This document shows, piece by piece, positions 4,874 to 8,215 of a DNA stretch of 8,215 nucleotides (position 1 is the first letter of the stretch; each line of letters begins with the position of its first letter). Source of the stretch: Anaerolineaceae bacterium. Lineage in GTDB: Bacteria > Chloroflexota > Anaerolineae > Anaerolineales > Anaerolineaceae. A model generated the notes under the pieces. It had not been told where the DNA came from, searched no databases, and worked only from the letters and a program-made list of their open reading frames with translations. The stretch spans positions 1-8,215 of the forward strand of contig DAIEPS010000075.1 of the NCBI GenBank assembly GCA_027348305.1, given 5' to 3'. A program made the translations under genes and the position numbers.

Positions 4874-6076
4874 ATGGTGACTCGTCTTTTCTTCAATGAA
4901 GTAATTAAAGATGTCCTAGACAACCTGTATGACATCGCCTCACTTGAGACCCATCCTGCGCTATTTTCCGTTATAAAACTTCCACAAGGGTTCACTGGTA
5001 GTAAAGGTGAATTTATTCGGCAATTCATGCTGGATGGTATAGAGCAGCTTCGCCCTCCGCGCAAAGAACTTTCATTGACCGCACCAGAATGGCGGCCGTA
5101 CATTATTCTTAATAAACGTTATGTTGAGGGGATGGGCAGCCAGGAACTTTCTGACCTGTTGATGATCAGTCCTAGGCAAATGCGCCGTGATCATCATAAA
5201 GCACTCGCCGCACTTTATGGAATTTTGTGGACGGCTTGTTATCCCAATGAGAAAACAGAGAGCGACGCAGATCTAAATCCAGTAATTGAAGTCCACAATG
5301 AAATGATAGATCCCCTTGAGACCACTCGCGGGGTATACGCGATGCTGAAGAAACAGTTTGACCAGAAAAACTTCAATGTAGAGTTTCTGCCTGTAGAAGG
5401 TTTTATGCCGGTGATCACAGACCGCGTTATTTTGCGGCAGGTTCTCATCAGTTTATTTAATGATATTCTCCATAACCAGTCCGTCGATAATTTACAAATT
5501 AGCTGCAGTTCATCTGCAAATCATGTACTGCTTGAGTTTTCCAGTATCGTCAGCAATGAAATTAAAGACAGTGATCCAGAGCATGATGAGACCATCGCAG
5601 ACGAACTTACCGCTGTGGCATACTGGTGTGAACGGATCCATGCGCGTGTTGAAGAATTGTGCACCAATGAGAATAGTGTTCGAAAAGTTAAACGGACCTT
5701 ATGGCTGCCGCATTCCGATCAAAAGATCATGCTGGTTATTGACGACCAGGAACCCGTGGTAAACCTTTTTCAACGCTATCTATCGCAGACTGATATATTA
5801 ACCATCGGGATCAGCCATCCTGAAGAAGCCATTCCCCTGGCACGTCATTTACGCCCCGCGCTTATCACTCTTGATGTGATGATGCCTCAGATGGATGGCT
5901 GGGAACTCTTGCAGCTCATAAAGCTTGATGAGATGCTCAAGAATATTCCAGTAATTATCTGTTCAGCCTGGAATGATCCTGATCTGTCGCGCTCATTAGG
6001 CGCACAGGCTTATTTAAAGAAACCTGTGACTCAAAAAATGCTGCTTGATGCAGTTCACACGCTAATTCCCGCCTGA
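4874..6076 (+). CDS. Chloroflexota-type regulator: sigma-region-4-like HTH, degenerate HATPase-like domain, C-terminal receiver
   Basis: Probable response regulator, 400 residues. The ATG at 4874 is chosen because AGGAAG lies about eight bases upstream; a TTG at 4793 would sit at or before the predicted transcript start. Residues 1-80 form an alpha-helical N-terminal region. Residues about 83-119 resemble a sigma-70 region 4-like helix-turn-helix (QELSDLLMISPRQMRRDHHKAL). Residues about 153-280 follow the HATPase_c outline (TDRVILRQVLISLFNDIL), but Asp replaces the N-box Asn, no DxGxG or G-box glycines are present, and no H-box precedes it, so kinase activity is unlikely. Residues 284-400 are an intact receiver: Asp290/Asp291, phospho-acceptor Asp334 in LDVMMPQMDGW, Ser364 and Lys383 in YLKKP. 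Transcribed divergently from the sugar operon, it is the best candidate for its regulator. DNA binding is inferred from the helix-turn-helix. Confidence 0.85.
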   Translation: MVTRLFFNEVIKDVLDNLYDIASLETHPALFSVIKLPQGFTGSKGEFIRQFMLDGIEQLRPPRKELSLTAPEWRPYIILNKRYVEGMGSQELSDLLMISPRQMRRDHHKALAALYGILWTACYPNEKTESDADLNPVIEVHNEMIDPLETTRGVYAMLKKQFDQKNFNVEFLPVEGFMPVITDRVILRQVLISLFNDILHNQSVDNLQISCSSSANHVLLEFSSIVSNEIKDSDPEHDETIADELTAVAYWCERIHARVEELCTNENSVRKVKRTLWLPHSDQKIMLVIDDQEPVVNLFQRYLSQTDILTIGISHPEEAIPLARHLRPALITLDVMMPQMDGWELLQLIKLDEMLKNIPVIICSAWNDPDLSRSLGAQAYLKKPVTQKMLLDAVHTLIPA

Positions 6077-8215
6077 TACTTGTTTCTTATCAACCTCATT
6101 TTCACTGACACCCTTCTCAGCTTTATTGGATGCCGCAGAAAGGTTGTTTCCGCTGCCGGGTTTGGTGTATACCGGGTTGACCTCGTGAACAGCCGCGTTC
6201 ACCAGTTCAGCCAATTCATTACGATCATAAGGGCGGTTGACCAAAACGCTGAATATTCCTTTTTGCTGAGGGCTGAAGGTTGACGGGGGATCGCTTGCAG
6301 AGATGATGACCACCGGAATTTTTCGAAGATCTTTATCTTGAAGCATCTGGTTCAAGAGCGTTAATCCATTCATATCTGTCAGGTCAAGATCAAGAAAAAC
6401 AACCCCAACCGGAATTGAATGCAAGTAACGCAAAGCTTCCTGTCCATCCAGGGCAGTAAGGATCTTGAGGTTTTCTGACACAACCGCTTCACTATTCTCA
6501 TTGGGCCGAAGTGCCTGCGTTACAAAACGCGCCATACTGGGATCATCATCCACAACAAGAATGGTGTTTACTTTCAGATCCAGTTTCTGAACGGTCTCAA
6601 TTAATACCTGCCGCGGAACCGGTTTAACCAGATAATCCAATACACCTTCAGGCAAATTGGAACTGCGGTTTTGCCGGCTGACTGGCAGCGTAAATGTCAC
6701 CAGGGGCACGTCATAAGGAGGGTCGGCAGAAAAAGAAAGTACGTCAGGATGGTTTGCCAGGTTGTCATCCACGATGACCGCCCGTGGAAATGTCTTTTCA
6801 ACCACCGAAGCCAGTTGGTGCGGATCTGTAAGGATCGTAACCTTGTACCCTTTAATCGACTTAATGAAAACCCTGGCCGAAAATGCATCTTTTACCAGCA
6901 TTAGCAAAAGGGGAACTTTTTCAGGCTCAACGTCTGGTACTGTTTTCAGTGTTTCAAAAGTTGAATCCTCATTTATGACGTGTACATCGTCAATTTGCTG
7001 ATGAAAAGGTACGGTGAAGTAAAAGATCGAACCGCGGCCGGGTTCACTTTTTACTCCCATTTCTCCATTATGGAGGCGCACAAACCGTCTTCCAATTGAA
7101 AGCCCAAGACCGCTCCCTTCACCTGAATGAAGGTTATCATCTCCAACCTGTCTGAATTCGTGGAAAACCTTCGGGAGATCCTCTTTCGCTATGCCTGTTC
7201 CGGTATCAATTACTTCGACTTTAAGTAGATCCGGTGTGGATTTGAAGGCCCTGATTGTGATGCTTCCCTGGCGAGTAAACCGCAATGAATTGGTCACCAA
7301 ATTTAACAAAACCTGACGGATTCGGGTGCGATCAACAAACACAGGCGGAAGATCAGGATCGATCTCAATAATGAGGTCCAGGCCTTTGTCTACTACCGAG
7401 GCATGAACCATTTCGCGCACATCTTCGGCTATCTCAGAAAACTTCAATTTTTCTCGAAAAACAGTAAATTGTTTGGCATCCATTTTTCCCATGTCAAGGA
7501 TGTCATTTATGAGCTGCATGAGATGAGTGCTGCTTCTATAGATCTCTTTAATATCATCATATAAACCAGGGGGCCATGATTTTAGATCATCATAGGTTTC
7601 AGGTGAATTGACCATGAGGTCGCTAAAACCAATAATGAAATTCAACGGGCTCCGCAGTTCGTGGCTTACAGCAAGAGCGAAACGATCTCTTTCTTCACGC
7701 GCTTTATCCGCCTGCCCGCGGGCGTAAGTGAGCATTAAATTCATGCGATCCAATTGATAATTGGCATTATTGACATCTTTCAAGAGAACGCTGATCTCGG
7801 CACGATGTTCACGAGCTTCATTTAATCTTTTCATGGCCTCACGGTAATGCAGGGATGAGGCTTCGATCGAGGCAACCAGATTGTAGGAAATTCCCCAACC
7901 CAATGCCGTAGATGCCATGCTTGCCAATATGACAACCACCTGATAATGGTCCAAAATTGGATAAGCCAACCATAAATGATTCCAAAAAAGGAATGTTGTT
8001 ATGATCATTCCTTCCAATATGAGTGCAGGTTTTAATCCCATCATTACTTCAGCCATGATGGGCAGGAAACAAAACAACAGCAATACCTGGGGTTCATCGT
8101 AAAAGAAGAAAGCCAAAATAATGGCTGCGGCCAGGCCAACATTCCAAATTATTTGTGCGATCAAATAGAAATGATTCAGTAATCTGAAAACGATAAGACC
8201 GATAATCGCGATCAG
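6062..8215 (-). CDS. Membrane-bound hybrid histidine kinase with two receiver modules, 5'-truncated by window edge
   Basis: Sensor kinase. The frame stays open past 8164 to the right edge (encoding LIAIIGLIVFRLLNHFY), so the TTG at 8164 is an internal Leu and the start is outside. Numbering from the 8164 codon, hydrophobic helices occupy the edge to about 98, forming a membrane sensor with little extracytoplasmic sequence. A coiled coil (about 103-160) leads to the H-box SHELRSPLN with His168. HATPase_c has N-box Asn288/Asn292, DTGTG at 320-324 and GEGSGLGLS at 348-356. Module one (about 417-530) is a degenerate receiver: Lys425-Asp426 replaces the acidic pair, though Asp466 and Lys514 remain. 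Module two (533-660) has Asp539/Asp540, phospho-acceptor Asp592 and Ser622, but Arg644 replaces the conserved Lys. A polar tail of about 38 residues ends the chain. It overlaps the convergent regulator gene by 15 bases. Signal and target are not visible. Confidence 0.93.
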   Translation of the reverse strand: MIAIIGLIVFRLLNHFYLIAQIIWNVGLAAAIILAFFFYDEPQVLLLFCFLPIMAEVMMGLKPALILEGMIITTFLFWNHLWLAYPILDHYQVVVILASMASTALGWGISYNLVASIEASSLHYREAMKRLNEAREHRAEISVLLKDVNNANYQLDRMNLMLTYARGQADKAREERDRFALAVSHELRSPLNFIIGFSDLMVNSPETYDDLKSWPPGLYDDIKEIYRSSTHLMQLINDILDMGKMDAKQFTVFREKLKFSEIAEDVREMVHASVVDKGLDLIIEIDPDLPPVFVDRTRIRQVLLNLVTNSLRFTRQGSITIRAFKSTPDLLKVEVIDTGTGIAKEDLPKVFHEFRQVGDDNLHSGEGSGLGLSIGRRFVRLHNGEMGVKSEPGRGSIFYFTVPFHQQIDDVHVINEDSTFETLKTVPDVEPEKVPLLLMLVKDAFSARVFIKSIKGYKVTILTDPHQLASVVEKTFPRAVIVDDNLANHPDVLSFSADPPYDVPLVTFTLPVSRQNRSSNLPEGVLDYLVKPVPRQVLIETVQKLDLKVNTILVVDDDPSMARFVTQALRPNENSEAVVSENLKILTALDGQEALRYLHSIPVGVVFLDLDLTDMNGLTLLNQMLQDKDLRKIPVVIISASDPPSTFSPQQKGIFSVLVNRPYDRNELAELVNAAVHEVNPVYTKPGSGNNLSAASNKAEKGVSENEVDKKQVSGGN

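Overview
The window looks like chromosomal DNA from a Chloroflexota bacterium, most likely of the Anaerolineae type. This is inferred from protein character, not from a marker gene. The substrate-binding lipoprotein has a long Ala/Thr/Gln/Glu/Pro linker after its lipobox, and the regulators have domain orders and H-box/coiled-coil wording that I associate with Chloroflexota. All genes are ordinary intact coding sequence. I see no mobile element, CRISPR array, tRNA or rRNA, and no gene-free stretch longer than about 160 bases.

Layout: (1) Bases 1-1396, plus strand, hold a two-component pair. The first gene enters from the left edge and fuses the end of a receiver domain to a NarL-type histidine kinase. 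The second, a NarL/LuxR response regulator, starts inside it. A perfect 12-bp stem-loop at 1422-1450 closes this unit and also lies downstream of the convergent transporter operon. (2) Bases 1512-4711, minus strand, hold a CUT1-type sugar ABC uptake operon read from right to left: binding lipoprotein, MalF-like permease, MalG-like permease. The two permeases are coupled by a TAATG overlap. A 15-bp-arm inverted repeat and an extended -10 box separate the lipoprotein from the permeases. No ATPase gene is present. (3) Bases 4712-4873 are a compact divergent control region with a shared palindromic -10 octamer, an operator-like imperfect palindrome and phased direct repeats. (4) Bases 4874-6076, plus strand, encode a regulator with an N-terminal sigma-region-4-like helix-turn-helix, an ATPase-like middle that has lost its motifs, and a C-terminal receiver. 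(5) Bases 6062-8215, minus strand, encode a membrane-bound hybrid histidine kinase with two C-terminal receiver modules. It overlaps the regulator tail to tail by 15 bases and runs off the right edge.

Working model (inference): the lipoprotein and permeases import a hexose, probably glucose or a related sugar, because the binding protein resembles the Thermus glucose/galactose-binding protein as I remember it. The divergent regulator probably controls the operon through the shared control region, and the neighbouring hybrid kinase is the natural candidate for a signalling partner. The left-hand kinase/regulator pair looks like a separate signalling unit that happens to converge on the operon.
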